The notes: generated by a model from the letters alone, not told the origin. Numbered from the stretch's first letter, positions 10,062 to 19,238 are shown. The stretch: DNA of 64,000 nt from Cellulomonas sp. KH9 (GCF_900114185.1 NZ_FOSE01000002.1:373909-437908); one strand, 5' to 3'. Made by a program: numbers and translations.

Positions 10062-10691
10062 TCAGGGGGCGTCGGCCGCCCGCTCGTCGGCACGCTCCAC
10101 GGCCAGCCGCTCCCACAGCGCGTCCACCTGCCGCTCGAGGTCCGCGTCGCTGCCGGCGCCGTCGAGCACGACGTCCGCCACGGCCAGCCGGGCCTCGTCG
10201 CGGGCCTGCGCCGCCACGCGCGCCAGCGCGTCCGCCCGGTCCATCCCGCGCAGCCGCACGAGCCGCTCGACGCGCAGCCCCGCCGGGGCGTGCACGACCA
10301 CGACCACGTGGAAGTCCTCGGCCTGCCCCGTCTCGACCAGCAGCGGGATGTCGTGCACCACGACGGCCCCGGGGTCCAGCGCCGCGGCGGCCGCCTCCTG
10401 CTCGGCCGCGAGCCGGCGGACGACGGGGTGCACGATCGCGTCCAGCCGGGCACGGGCCCCGGCGTCGGCGAACACGATCCGTCCCAGCGCCGCGCGGTCC
10501 AGGTCCCCCGCGGCGTCGAGGACCCCCGGGCCGAACTCCGCGACCACCTCGTCGAGGCCGGCGCTGCCCGGCGCCACGGCCTGCCGCGCCAGGACGTCCG
10601 CGTCGACCACGACCGCGCCGCGCTCGGCGAACCTGCGCGCAGCGACGGACTTGCCCGCCGCGATCCCTCCGGTCAGCCCGATCCTCTGCAT
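10062..10691 (-). CDS. coaE: Dephospho-CoA kinase
   Basis: A 209-residue dephospho-CoA kinase catalysing the last step of coenzyme A synthesis, ATP-dependent phosphorylation of the 3'-hydroxyl. The P-loop GGIAAGKS lies at residues 8-15, VVDADVLAR near 30 carries the catalytic Asp, and HDIPLLVETG near 115 is the family motif before the lid. Unlike the mycobacterial enzyme it has no C-terminal GrpB-like domain. It lies downstream of rpsA (140 bp, with a terminator between), the same neighbour order as Rv1630-Rv1631. ATG 10691 has the weak site GGATGGGG upstream. Confidence 0.96.
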   Translation of the reverse strand: MQRIGLTGGIAAGKSVAARRFAERGAVVVDADVLARQAVAPGSAGLDEVVAEFGPGVLDAAGDLDRAALGRIVFADAGARARLDAIVHPVVRRLAAEQEAAAAALDPGAVVVHDIPLLVETGQAEDFHVVVVVHAPAGLRVERLVRLRGMDRADALARVAAQARDEARLAVADVVLDGAGSDADLERQVDALWERLAVERADERAADAP

Positions 10692-10761
10692 CGCCCCATC
10701 CTCCCGGCCCGGCGCGTGCCGCGCGACCTCCCCACGCGGGCGACGGTCCCCCGGGTACGCC

Positions 10762-10795
10762 GACGGCCGGCCACCCCGAGGGGTGACCGGCCGTC
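10762..10795. terminator. Terminator hairpin downstream of rpsA
   Basis: GACGGCCGG (10762-10770) pairs with CCGGCCGTC, and inside it CACC pairs with GGTG around a small C/G loop. It starts 37 bp past the rpsA stop, in the gap before coaE. It is strong and has no T-run. Confidence 0.75.
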
Positions 10796-10831
10796 CGCCG
10801 TGCAGACCGTCGCGGGCGGACCCGCGCGGAC

Positions 10832-12307
10832 TCAGTTGCCGGTGAGCTTCTCGCGCAGCGCGGCGAGCGCCTCGTCCGACGCGAGGGTGCCCGCGACCTC
10901 CTCCGCCGGGGCGGACGAGTAGGTCGACGGCGCCGGGCCGCTGCCCGTGGACTCGGACGTCGAGGCCTCGGCGTCCGCCTGGGCCGCCGCGGCGACCTGC
11001 TTGCGGTGCGCCTCCCAGCGCTCGTGGGCGGCCGCGTACTGGGCCTCCCACGCCTCGCGCTGGGTCTCGAAGCCCTCGAGCCACTCGTTCGTCGTCGGGT
11101 CGAAGCCCTCGGGGTACTTGTAGTTGCCCTGCTCGTCGTACTCCGCCGCCATGCCGTACAGCGCGGGGTCGAAGTCGTCCGACTCGGGGTCGAAGCCCTC
11201 GTTCGCCTGCTTGAGCGACAGCGAGATGCGGCGACGCTCGAGGTCGATGTCGATGACCTTGACGAAGACGTCGTCGCCGACCTGCACGACCTGCTCCGGG
11301 ATCTCGACGTGGCGCACGGCCAGCTCCGAGATGTGCACGAGGCCCTCGATGCCGTCCTCGACGCGCACGAACGCACCGAACGGGACGAGCTTGGTGACCT
11401 TGCCGGGCACGACCTGGCCGATGGCGTGCGTCCGGGCGAACGCCTGCCACGGGTCCTCCTGCGTCGCCTTCAGCGACAGGGAGACCCGCTCGCGGTCGAA
11501 GTCGACCTCGAGCACCTCGACCGTGACCTCCTGGCCGACCTCGACGACCTCGGACGGGTGGTCGATGTGCTTCCAGGACAGCTCGGAGACGTGCACGAGC
11601 CCGTCCACGCCGCCCAGGTCCACGAAGGCACCGAAGTTGACGATCGACGAGACGACACCGGGGCGCACCTGGCCCTTCTGCAGGGTCTGCAGGAAGGTGG
11701 AGCGGACCTCGGACTGCGTCTGCTCGAGCCACGCACGCCGCGACAGCACGACGTTGTTGCGGTTCTTGTCGAGCTCGATGATCTTGGCCTCGATCTCCTT
11801 GCCGACGTACGGCTGGAGGTCGCGCACGCGACGCATCTCGACGAGGGAGGCCGGCAGGAAGCCGCGCAGGCCGATGTCGAGGATGAGGCCACCCTTGACG
11901 ACCTCGATGACGGTGCCGGTGACGACGCCGTCCTCCTCCTTGATCTTCTCGATCGTGCCCCACGCCCGCTCGTACTGCGCGCGCTTCTTGGACAGGATCA
12001 GACGACCCTCCTTGTCCTCCTTCTGGAGGACCAGGGCCTCGACCTCGTCGCCGACCTTGACGACCTCGCCGGGGTCCACGTCGTGCTTGATGGACAGCTC
12101 ACGGGAGGGGATGACGCCCTCGGTCTTGTAACCGATGTCGAGCAGGACCTCGTCGCGGTCGACCTTGACGATGGTGCCCTCGACGATGTCGCCATCGTTG
12201 AAGTACTTGATGGTGGCGTCGATCGCAGCGAGGAAGTCCTCGGCCGTACCGATGTCGTTCACCGCGACCTGCGGGCTGGCCGGCTTCGCGGGGGTGGAGA
12301 TGCTCAT
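10832..12307 (-). CDS. rpsA: 30S ribosomal protein S1
   Basis: A 491-residue S1 protein that helps the 30S subunit bind structured or weak mRNA leaders. It has four S1 (OB-fold) domains, about residues 39-110, 125-195, 208-282 and 295-368. Clear cores are GTIVKVDRDEVLLDIGYKTE, VNFGAFVDLGGVDGLVHVSE and VPFGAFVRVEDGIEGLVHIS. The C-terminal 120 residues are acidic, then Ser/Ala/Pro-rich, as in actinobacterial S1, which has four domains rather than the six of E. coli. ATG 12307 has GGAGC 9 nt upstream. A long leader with its own promoter precedes it. Confidence 0.97.
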   Translation of the reverse strand: MSISTPAKPASPQVAVNDIGTAEDFLAAIDATIKYFNDGDIVEGTIVKVDRDEVLLDIGYKTEGVIPSRELSIKHDVDPGEVVKVGDEVEALVLQKEDKEGRLILSKKRAQYERAWGTIEKIKEEDGVVTGTVIEVVKGGLILDIGLRGFLPASLVEMRRVRDLQPYVGKEIEAKIIELDKNRNNVVLSRRAWLEQTQSEVRSTFLQTLQKGQVRPGVVSSIVNFGAFVDLGGVDGLVHVSELSWKHIDHPSEVVEVGQEVTVEVLEVDFDRERVSLSLKATQEDPWQAFARTHAIGQVVPGKVTKLVPFGAFVRVEDGIEGLVHISELAVRHVEIPEQVVQVGDDVFVKVIDIDLERRRISLSLKQANEGFDPESDDFDPALYGMAAEYDEQGNYKYPEGFDPTTNEWLEGFETQREAWEAQYAAAHERWEAHRKQVAAAAQADAEASTSESTGSGPAPSTYSSAPAEEVAGTLASDEALAALREKLTGN

Positions 12308-12324
12308 GTAGTGGTGGGCTCCGA

Positions 12325-12353
12325 TGCGGACAGGAAGTAGTGCGGACAGGAAG
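12325..12353. repeat. 13-bp direct repeat in the rpsA leader
   Basis: TGCGGACAGGAAG occurs at 12325-12337 and 12341-12353, a 16-bp period, 18-46 bp upstream of the rpsA start. On the mRNA it reads CTTCCTGTCCGCA twice. Its function is unknown. Confidence 0.6.
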
Positions 12354-12479
12354 GGTGACGCGGTCCTCGCGCCGGTCGCCCGCCGCGCCGACCCGCCGCA
12401 CCCGCGTGCGGAGTGGAACCGGGCGGGGTGACGAGTCGGTACGCACGGGGATCGATCAACACGCGCGGCACCGCCGTCC

Positions 12480-12509
12480 ACCCTATCGGGTGCATGACCG
12501 TGCAGGCAA
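12480..12509 (-). promoter_or_regulatory. Candidate rpsA promoter
   Basis: TTGCCT (12509-12504) and TAGGGT (12485-12480), an 18-bp spacer, on the minus strand. It lies about 170 bp upstream of rpsA in the gap after pfkA. This is one of the better -35/-10 pairs in the window and would give a leader of about 165 nt. Confidence 0.55.
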
Positions 12510-12519
12510 AGGGTGGGGC

Positions 12520-13545
12520 TCAGGCGAGCGCCCGGGCCACCGTCAGCAGGCCCTGCGGGACGAACTTCACCTTGCCGGCGACGTCCTCGAGCGGGACCAG
12601 CACGACCTCCTCGCCCCGGACGGCGGTCATGACGTTGGTCGTGCCGGCCGTCACCGCGTCGATCGCCGCGACGCCGAACCGCGACGCCAGGATCCGGTCC
12701 GCCGCCGTGGGGATGCCGCCCCGCTGCGTGTGACCGAGCACCGTGACGCGCGTGTCGAAGCCGGTGCGCTGCTCGATCTCGGTCTTCAGCCGCTCCCCGA
12801 TCGCGCCCGCGACGATCTCGCCGTACTTGCCCATCTGGGTCTCGTAGTGCATGGGCGTGTTCTCGGCCGGTACGGCACCCTCGGCCACGACGACGATCGA
12901 GAAGCTCGCGTGCGCACGGTGGCGGTGCTTGAGGAAGCGCTCGATCCGGCCGATGTCGAAGGGCTCCTCCGGTGCGAGCACGAGCTCGGCACCACCGGCG
13001 ATGCCCGACGTCACGGCGATCCAGCCGGCGTGCCGCCCCATGACCTCGACGATCATCACGCGGTTGTGGGACTCGGCGGTCGTGTGGATCCGGTCGATCG
13101 CCTCGGTGGCGATGCTCACCGCGGTGTCGAAGCCGATCGACGCGTCGGTGCCCCACACGTCGTTGTCGATCGTCTTGGGGATGCCGACGACCTTCACGCC
13201 CGCCTCGGCGACCTTGCTCGCCGCGTTCAGCGTCCCGTCGCCACCGATGCAGATGAGCGCCTCGATGCGCTCCGCCTCGAGCGTCGCCAGTGCGGCGTCG
13301 AGCCCGCCGTCGGAGGCGTGCGGGTGGTAGCGCGCCGTGCCGAGCAGCGTGCCGCCCGTCGGCAGCACGTTGCGGATGTGCTGGCGCGTCAGCGGCATGA
13401 CGTCGCCGTCGACGACGCCCTTCCACCCGTTGCGGAACCCGATGATGGAGTGGCCGTGCTCGCCCTCCCCCCGCTTGACGACCGCACGGATCGCGGCATT
13501 CAGGCCGGGGACGTCGCCGCCACCCGTGAGCAGACCGACTCGCAC
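12520..13545 (-). CDS. pfkA: 6-phosphofructokinase
   Basis: A 341-residue phosphofructokinase that phosphorylates fructose 6-phosphate in glycolysis. LLTGGGDVPGLNAAIR forms the N-terminal phosphate loop, GGDGTLNAASKVAE lies near residue 90, PKTIDNDVWGTDASIGFDTA contains the catalytic Asp, and EVMGRHAGWIA and LGHTQRGG follow. The residue after GGD is Gly, which favours ATP over pyrophosphate; the Lys in PKTIDND is shared with both ATP- and PPi-type actinobacterial enzymes. I take it as ATP-dependent. GTG 13545 is chosen because AGGAG lies 8 nt upstream and the phosphate loop then starts at residue 3. Its own promoter is probably near TAGTGT at 13630-13635. Confidence 0.93.
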   Translation of the reverse strand: MRVGLLTGGGDVPGLNAAIRAVVKRGEGEHGHSIIGFRNGWKGVVDGDVMPLTRQHIRNVLPTGGTLLGTARYHPHASDGGLDAALATLEAERIEALICIGGDGTLNAASKVAEAGVKVVGIPKTIDNDVWGTDASIGFDTAVSIATEAIDRIHTTAESHNRVMIVEVMGRHAGWIAVTSGIAGGAELVLAPEEPFDIGRIERFLKHRHRAHASFSIVVVAEGAVPAENTPMHYETQMGKYGEIVAGAIGERLKTEIEQRTGFDTRVTVLGHTQRGGIPTAADRILASRFGVAAIDAVTAGTTNVMTAVRGEEVVLVPLEDVAGKVKFVPQGLLTVARALA

Positions 13546-13666
13546 GCTGGAGCTCCTCGTTCGCAGGGGTCCGCCCCGCCGGGACGGCAAGGGGGGCCGG
13601 GCGCGCTCCGACGCGGCGCCGCACGTCCCACACTAGCGAGGCCCGCGCGGGACGCCGTGCGGCTTC

Positions 13667-13681
13667 GGTCCCGGGGGGACC
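13667..13681. terminator. Short hairpin downstream of the peptide ABC operon
   Basis: GGTCCC and GGGACC around a GGG loop, 22 bp past the ABC ATPase stop. The rest of the 157-bp gap before pfkA holds only the candidate -10 TAGTGT for pfkA. Confidence 0.4.
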
Positions 13682-13702
13682 TCGCGGCCGGGGAGTAGGG
13701 CG

Positions 13703-15496
13703 TCAGACGCTGCGGCGCAGGTCGAGGTCCCGCCCCGGGATCGCGTCGAGCAGCGTGCGGGTGTACTGCGTGCGCGGCGCGTCGAACACCTGGTCCACCG
13801 TGCCGCTCTCCACCACCCGCCCCTCCTGCATCACGCACACCTCGTCCGCGATCTGGCGCACCACGGCGAGGTCGTGGCTGATGAACAGGTACGACAGGCC
13901 GAGCCGCTCCTGCAGGTCCGCCAGCAGGTGCAGGATCTGCGACTGGACGATGACGTCGAGCGCCGAGACGGCCTCGTCGCACACCACGAGCTCGGGCTCG
14001 AGCGCCAGGGCGCGGGCGATCGCGACCCGCTGGCGCTGGCCGCCGGACAGCTCCGCGGGGTACCGCGACAGCAGGCCCGCGGGCAGCGCCACCTGGTCCA
14101 TGAGCTCGCGGACGCGCGCGTGCCGCTGCGCGCGGTCGCCGGTGCCGTGCGCCCGCAGGGGCTCCTCGACCGTCCGGAACACCGTGTAGAGCGGGTCGAG
14201 CGACGCGTACGGGTCCTGGAAGATCGGCTGCACCCGTCGGCGGAACGCGACCTCGGCGCCCCGGTCGCGGTGCGCCACGTCGACGCCGTCGAACCGGATC
14301 GCTCCGGACGTCGGGGCCAGCAGCCCCAGCATCATCCGCGCGACGGTCGACTTGCCGGACCCGGACTCCCCCACCACGGCCACCGTGCGACCCCGGGGGA
14401 CGACCAGGCTCACGTCGTCGACCGCCGTGAAGTCCGCGCCCCGCCCCAGCAGCCCGCGGCCGCGGATGCGGAACACCTTGCTGACGTGGTCCACCTCGAC
14501 GAGCGGCGGCGCGACCACCACGTCGTGCGGGGCCGACGCGCCGGACCCCGCGGTGGGGCCGGACGCGACGGGCCGGGCGACGCCCCTCTCGGAGGCCCCC
14601 GCGGTGACGGGCTCCGCACCGACGGGCACGGCCACGTCGGCACCGTGCCGGGCGAGCTCGATGCGCCGCGACGCCAGGGAGGGCGCCGCGGCGAGCAGCC
14701 GCCGGGTGTACTCGTGCTGCGGCGACGTGAGGATCGCGTGCGCGTCGCCCTCCTCGACCACCTCGCCGCGGTACATCACGACCACCCGGTCCGCGCGCTC
14801 GGCCGCCAGCCCCAGGTCGTGCGTGATGAGCAGCACCGCGACGCCCAGCCGGTCGGTGAGCTCCGTCAGCCCGTCGAGGATCGTGCGCTGCACCGTCACG
14901 TCGAGCGCCGACGTGGGCTCGTCGGCGATGAGCAGGCGCGGGCGCGCCGCCAGACCCATCGCGATCAGCGCCCGCTGCCGCATGCCCCCCGAGAACTCGT
15001 GCGGGTACTGCTGCGCACGCCGCTCCGCGTCCGGCAGGCCCGCCTCGGCCAGCAGCTCGACCGTGCGCGCCCGCACGCCGCGGCCGCGCAGCACGCCGTT
15101 GTCCTCGAGCGTCTCGTCGACCTGCTCCCCCACCCGGCGGACCGGGTTGAGGTTCGACATCGGGTCCTGCGGCACCATGCCGATCCGCGACCCGCGTACG
15201 CGGTGCATCGCGTCCGGCCCGAGGGCCACGAGGTCCTCGCCCTCGAAGAGGATCGAGCCGCCCGTGACCGCGCCGTTGCCGGCCAGCAGCCCGATCACGG
15301 CCGCCGCGGTCGTGGACTTGCCCGAGCCGGACTCCCCCACCACGGCCACGGTCTGGCCGGCGTGCACGTCGAACGACACGCCGCGCACCGCGGTGGCGGA
15401 GCCGGACTCGGTGCGGAACGTGACCTCGAGGTCCCGGATGCGCAGCAGCGGCTCGGCCTGGTCGGTCTCCTGCTCCGGTGCGTCGGTCACGCTCAT
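13703..15496 (-). CDS. Peptide/nickel-type ABC importer, fused double ATPase (DppD-DppF)
   Basis: A 597-residue protein with two complete nucleotide-binding domains in one chain. The first (about residues 15-270) has GESGSGKSTT, FSGGMRQRALIAMGL and LLIADEPTSALD. The second (about 335-590) has GESGSGKSTV, LSGGQRQRVAIARAL and LVVCDEAVSALD. An Ala/Gly/Pro-rich linker joins them. Both sites look catalytically intact. It energises the two permeases encoded just upstream, importing oligopeptides or related solutes. ATG 15496 overlaps the stop of the upstream permease (ATGA), and GAGGAGG precedes it. Fusion of the two ATPases is common in actinobacteria. Confidence 0.93.
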   Translation of the reverse strand: MSVTDAPEQETDQAEPLLRIRDLEVTFRTESGSATAVRGVSFDVHAGQTVAVVGESGSGKSTTAAAVIGLLAGNGAVTGGSILFEGEDLVALGPDAMHRVRGSRIGMVPQDPMSNLNPVRRVGEQVDETLEDNGVLRGRGVRARTVELLAEAGLPDAERRAQQYPHEFSGGMRQRALIAMGLAARPRLLIADEPTSALDVTVQRTILDGLTELTDRLGVAVLLITHDLGLAAERADRVVVMYRGEVVEEGDAHAILTSPQHEYTRRLLAAAPSLASRRIELARHGADVAVPVGAEPVTAGASERGVARPVASGPTAGSGASAPHDVVVAPPLVEVDHVSKVFRIRGRGLLGRGADFTAVDDVSLVVPRGRTVAVVGESGSGKSTVARMMLGLLAPTSGAIRFDGVDVAHRDRGAEVAFRRRVQPIFQDPYASLDPLYTVFRTVEEPLRAHGTGDRAQRHARVRELMDQVALPAGLLSRYPAELSGGQRQRVAIARALALEPELVVCDEAVSALDVIVQSQILHLLADLQERLGLSYLFISHDLAVVRQIADEVCVMQEGRVVESGTVDQVFDAPRTQYTRTLLDAIPGRDLDLRRSV

Positions 15497-16431
15497 CGCC
15501 TCCTCGATCGCGGGTCGAGGGCCTCCCGCAGCGCCTCGCCGAACAACGTGAAGCCCAGGGCCGTCACCGAGATGCAGAGGCCGGGCCACAGCGCGAGCCG
15601 GGGCGCCACCTCGAGCTCGTTCTGGGCGGCGACGAGCATGCGGCCCCACTCGGCGGTGGTCGGCGATCCGCCTCCCAGGCCGAGGAAGGAGAGCGCCGCC
15701 GCCTCGATGACCGCCGTCGCGAGCAGGAGCGTGGCCTGCACGATCACCGGGGACACGCTGTTGGGCAGGACGTGGCTCATCGTGACCGTGCGCCGCGACA
15801 GACCCAGCGACCGGGCCGCCAGCACGTAGTCCTGGTTCTTCTGGGCCAGCATCGACCCGCGCAGCAGCCGGGCGAACACCGGCACCTGCACGACGCCGAT
15901 CGCGATGACGACCGACGAGGGCGTCTGCCCGGCCACCGCGGCGATCGACACCGCGAGCAGCAGGCTGGGGACGGCCAGCATGAGGTCGACCAGCCGCATG
16001 ACCGCCGAGTCGGCCCACCCGCCGAAGGCGCCCGCGAGCGTACCGAGCACCATGCCGCCCGCGAGCCCGAGCAGCGTCGACAGGACACCGATGAGCAGCG
16101 AGGCGCGCGCACCCCAGATCAGCTGGGACAGCACGTCGGCGCCGTACCGGTCCAGGCCGAGCGGGTGCTCGGCCGACGGTCCGGGGATGAACGTCGGGCG
16201 CACGTCGGCGCGGCCGGGCAGCGCACCGGGCGCGTACGGCGCCAGGACCGGGGCGAGGAGCGCCACCAGCAGGAACGCCACGACGATGACCACACCGAGG
16301 ACCGCCGCGGGGTTGCGCAGCAGACGCCGCGCGGCGACACGCCACAGCGCCTCCCCCGCGCGGCGGTCCTCCGCGAGCTCGCCGGCGTCGACCGGCGCCT
16401 GCGGGACCTCGTAGACCTCGGGTGCGCTCAT
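15493..16431 (-). CDS. Peptide/nickel-type ABC importer permease (DppC-like)
   Basis: A 312-residue inner-membrane permease. A cytosolic N-terminal tail is followed by a first helix (AAVLGVVIVVAFLLVALLAP), a periplasmic-side loop with EHPLGLDRYGADVLSQLIWG, and a five-helix core. The EAA loop that docks on the ATPase is AARSLGLSRRTVTMSHVLPN near residue 215. HPLGLDRYGADVLS is diagnostic of the DppC/OppC side. Both ends overlap neighbours by 4 bp (ATGA), so the operon is tightly coupled. Substrate: see the binding protein. Confidence 0.93.
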   Translation of the reverse strand: MSAPEVYEVPQAPVDAGELAEDRRAGEALWRVAARRLLRNPAAVLGVVIVVAFLLVALLAPVLAPYAPGALPGRADVRPTFIPGPSAEHPLGLDRYGADVLSQLIWGARASLLIGVLSTLLGLAGGMVLGTLAGAFGGWADSAVMRLVDLMLAVPSLLLAVSIAAVAGQTPSSVVIAIGVVQVPVFARLLRGSMLAQKNQDYVLAARSLGLSRRTVTMSHVLPNSVSPVIVQATLLLATAVIEAAALSFLGLGGGSPTTAEWGRMLVAAQNELEVAPRLALWPGLCISVTALGFTLFGEALREALDPRSRRR

Positions 16432-17432
16432 CGGGTCCTCATCCTCGGGTCGATCAGGCCGTACGACACGTCGACCGCCAGGTTCACCAGGGCGTAGACC
16501 ACGGCGATCAGCAGGATGAAGCCCTGCAGCACCGCGTAGTCGAGGTTGAACACGGCGTCGGCGAGGAACTTGCCGACGCCGGGGAACGCGAACACCGTCT
16601 CGGTCAGCACCGCACCGGACAGCAGCAGGCCGATCTGCAGACCGATGGTCGTCGAGACGGGCAGCATCGCGTTGTGCAGGATCACCCGGCCGCGCACGTG
16701 CGTGGGCGAGAGCCCCTTGGCGCGGGCCGTGCGGACGTAGTCGGCGTGCTGCACGTCGATCACCGACGCGCGGGTGATCCGGGCGATGATCGCCAGCGGG
16801 ATCGTCCCCAGCGCGAGCGCCGGCAGCACGAGGTGCACCAGGGCGTCCCAGCTCGCGTCCCACTCGCGGGTCGCCAACCCGTCGAGCACGTAGAACCCGG
16901 TCGGGTGGGTCGCCACCATGGCCGGGTCCTGCCGCCCGGCGGACGGGAACCACCCGAGCTGCACGGCGAACAGCCACTTCAGCAGGAACGCGAGGAAGAA
17001 GACGGGGATCGTCACACCGAGCAGCGAGGTGACGACCGCGGCGTGGTCGACGAGCCGGCCCTGGCGCCGGGCTGCCACGTACCCCAGCGGGATGCCCACG
17101 CCGACGGCGACGAGCAGCGCGACGAGCGACAGCTCGATCGTCGCGGGGAACCGGGACATGAACTCGTCGAGGACGGGTCGGCCCGTGCGGGTCGACACGC
17201 CGAAGTTGCCCTGGAGGAGCTGCCCCAGCCAGGTCACGTACTGCTGGGGCAGCGGTCGGTCGAATCCGTAGAGCTCGTTGATGCGTGCCACGGCGTCGGG
17301 GGTCGCACGCTCCCCCAGGAGGGCCGTCGCCGGCCCTCCCGGGAGAGCACGCACCCACAGGAACAGCAGCACCGACAACCCGAGCAGGGTCGGGACGAGC
17401 AGCGCGAGGCGCCGCAGGATCAGTCGGGTCAT
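16428..17432 (-). CDS. Peptide/nickel-type ABC importer permease (DppB-like)
   Basis: A 334-residue permease of the DppB/OppB type. It begins with a membrane helix (ALLVPTLLGLSVLLFLWVRA). The extracytoplasmic loop contains YGFDRPLPQQYVTWLGQLLQ and FGVSTRTGRPV, typical of the family. The EAA loop is RTARAKGLSPTHVRGRVILH near residue 235, and ETVFAFPGVGKFLADAV is the late signature. It pairs with the DppC-like permease encoded next, whose start overlaps this stop by 4 bp. The gap to the binding-protein gene upstream is only 16 bp. Confidence 0.93.
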   Translation of the reverse strand: MTRLILRRLALLVPTLLGLSVLLFLWVRALPGGPATALLGERATPDAVARINELYGFDRPLPQQYVTWLGQLLQGNFGVSTRTGRPVLDEFMSRFPATIELSLVALLVAVGVGIPLGYVAARRQGRLVDHAAVVTSLLGVTIPVFFLAFLLKWLFAVQLGWFPSAGRQDPAMVATHPTGFYVLDGLATREWDASWDALVHLVLPALALGTIPLAIIARITRASVIDVQHADYVRTARAKGLSPTHVRGRVILHNAMLPVSTTIGLQIGLLLSGAVLTETVFAFPGVGKFLADAVFNLDYAVLQGFILLIAVVYALVNLAVDVSYGLIDPRMRTR

Positions 17433-17448
17433 CGGGTCGAGCAGCTCC

Positions 17449-19119
17449 TCAGTCGCCCAGGGTGATCACGTTGTAGACCTCGTCCTGGACCGGCGAGGCC
17501 GGGTAGCCCCGGACGTCGGCCTTGAACGCGAGCGACGGCACCGGGTGCGCCAGCGGGACGCCCGGCAGGAAGTCGAGGATGGCCGCGTTGGCCGCCTCGT
17601 ACGCCTCGGTCTGGGCGTCGAGGTCCGCGACGTACCGCGCGTCGTTGATCGCCGCGAACAGCTCCGGGTTGTCGAAGCCCCACTCGTTCGACGTACCGCC
17701 GAAGAAGACGCCGATGAAGTTGTAGGTGTCGTTGTAGTCGCCGGTCCACCCGAGCAGGTGCAGCCCGTGGTCGGCGCCGCCCTGGATCCGGTCGAGGTAC
17801 TCCGGGTTCCACGGGTCCGGCACGGCGTTGACCGTGATGCCGACCGCCTCGAGGTCCGCCTCGATGGCCGTGAACACCTGCTCCGGCGTCGGCATGTAGG
17901 GCCGCGAGACGTTGGTCGGGTAGTTGAAGTCGATCGTGAGCGCCGACCTCCCGGCCTCGGCGAGCAGCGCGCGCGCCTTGTCCGGGTCGTAGTCGTAGGT
18001 CGCGACGTCGGCGTTCCAGCCGGCGACCGACGGCGGGACGAAGTTCGTCGCGACCTCGGTGCCCTCGGGCAGCGTCTGCGCGACCAGCGCCTCCTTGTTG
18101 ATCGCGTGCGCGATCGCCTGCCGGACCCGCAGGTCGGCGAGGTCCGGGTTCCCCTGGTTCATGCCGAGGTACAGCACGTTGAAGGGCTCACGGTTGACGA
18201 TCTGGAAGCCCGCCTCCTCGAGCGCCACCACGTCGGCGGGGCCGACGAGGTCGTACCCGTCGATGTCACCGGCCTGGAGCGCCTGCCGGCGCGCCGTCGC
18301 GTCGGAGATGATCGGGAAGACGATCCGACGGACCTGGCCCTGCTCGCCCCAGTAGTCCTCGTAGGCGCTGAGCACGACCTCCTCGCCCGGGCTCCAGGAC
18401 TCGAACACGAACGGTCCGGTGCCGGTGGGGTGTCCGGTGGCGTACTCGGGCAGCACCGGCGCCTCGCCGTCGCCGGTCACGCCGTCCGCGTCGTACTTCT
18501 CGAGCGCGGTGGGCGACTGCATGGCGAACGCGGGCAGGGACAGGGCCGAGACCAGCTCCGGCAGGGGGCTGCGCAGGTGGACCACGGCGGTGCCCGCGTC
18601 GGGCGCCTCGCACGACTCGTACTTGCCGGTGCCGTTCAGGCTCTCGACGTCGCTGCTCGCGAACCCGCCGTTGACCTTCTGCCAGTAGTAGGAGAGCGAC
18701 TCCGACTGCAGGACGCCCGTGAAGTTGTTCCAGCGCTCGAAGTTGGCGCACACCGCGTCGCCGTCGAAGGCGGTGCCGTCGTGGAAGGTCACGCCCTCCT
18801 TGAGGGTGAACGTGTACTCCAGGCCGTCGTCGCTGACGTCCCACGACTCCGCGAGCAGGGGCGCGGGGTCCGCGGTGCCGGGCTCGACCCCCACCAGGCC
18901 CTCGAAGATCTGCCGCGCCACCCGGAAGGTCTCGCCGTCGCTGGCGAACGCCGGGTCGAGCGAGGACGGGTCGCCGGACGCCGCGAAGATGAAGGTGTCA
19001 CGACCTCCGTCCGTCGCGCCGTCGTCGTCGCCGCCGGTGTCGCGGTCGCTGGCGGCGCACGCGGTCAGGGCGAGCCCCACCACCAGCCCTCCGGCCACCA
19101 TCTGCCATCTGGTCCTCAC
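17449..19119 (-). CDS. Peptide ABC importer substrate-binding lipoprotein (DppA/OppA-like)
   Basis: A 556-residue SBP_bac_5 family lipoprotein. The N-terminal lipoprotein signal ends in LALTACAA, with the Cys as lipid anchor, followed by an acidic Gly/Asp linker. Typical segments are FIFAASGDPSSLDPAF, LAESWDVSDDGLEYTFTLKE and VTFHDGTAFDGDAV, and near the C-terminus LHLLGWTGDYNDTYNF. It delivers oligopeptides or similar solutes to the permeases encoded downstream. GTG 19119 is preferred since GAGAGGTGG lies 8 nt upstream; GTG 19128 is a poorer option. Expression is probably higher than for the other genes, as is usual for first-gene binding proteins. The substrate cannot be read from sequence. 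Confidence 0.9.
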   Translation of the reverse strand: MRTRWQMVAGGLVVGLALTACAASDRDTGGDDDGATDGGRDTFIFAASGDPSSLDPAFASDGETFRVARQIFEGLVGVEPGTADPAPLLAESWDVSDDGLEYTFTLKEGVTFHDGTAFDGDAVCANFERWNNFTGVLQSESLSYYWQKVNGGFASSDVESLNGTGKYESCEAPDAGTAVVHLRSPLPELVSALSLPAFAMQSPTALEKYDADGVTGDGEAPVLPEYATGHPTGTGPFVFESWSPGEEVVLSAYEDYWGEQGQVRRIVFPIISDATARRQALQAGDIDGYDLVGPADVVALEEAGFQIVNREPFNVLYLGMNQGNPDLADLRVRQAIAHAINKEALVAQTLPEGTEVATNFVPPSVAGWNADVATYDYDPDKARALLAEAGRSALTIDFNYPTNVSRPYMPTPEQVFTAIEADLEAVGITVNAVPDPWNPEYLDRIQGGADHGLHLLGWTGDYNDTYNFIGVFFGGTSNEWGFDNPELFAAINDARYVADLDAQTEAYEAANAAILDFLPGVPLAHPVPSLAFKADVRGYPASPVQDEVYNVITLGD

Positions 19120-19232
19120 TGCAGCCACCTCTCGTCAGGGCCTGGTTGTGCACCACGCCGCCCGGGACCCGGCAGACGCTAGGTGCGCCGTGTCACGCGC
19201 GTGTTACGCACCGGTACGGATTCGGCATCGGA

Positions 19233-19238
19233 CAGACT
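19233..19238 (+). promoter_or_regulatory. Candidate -10 element, methyltransferase gene
   Basis: CAGACT with a 6-nt spacer to ATG 19245. The 125-bp divergent gap to the peptide-binding protein must hold both promoters; no -35 or operator stands out. Confidence 0.35.
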
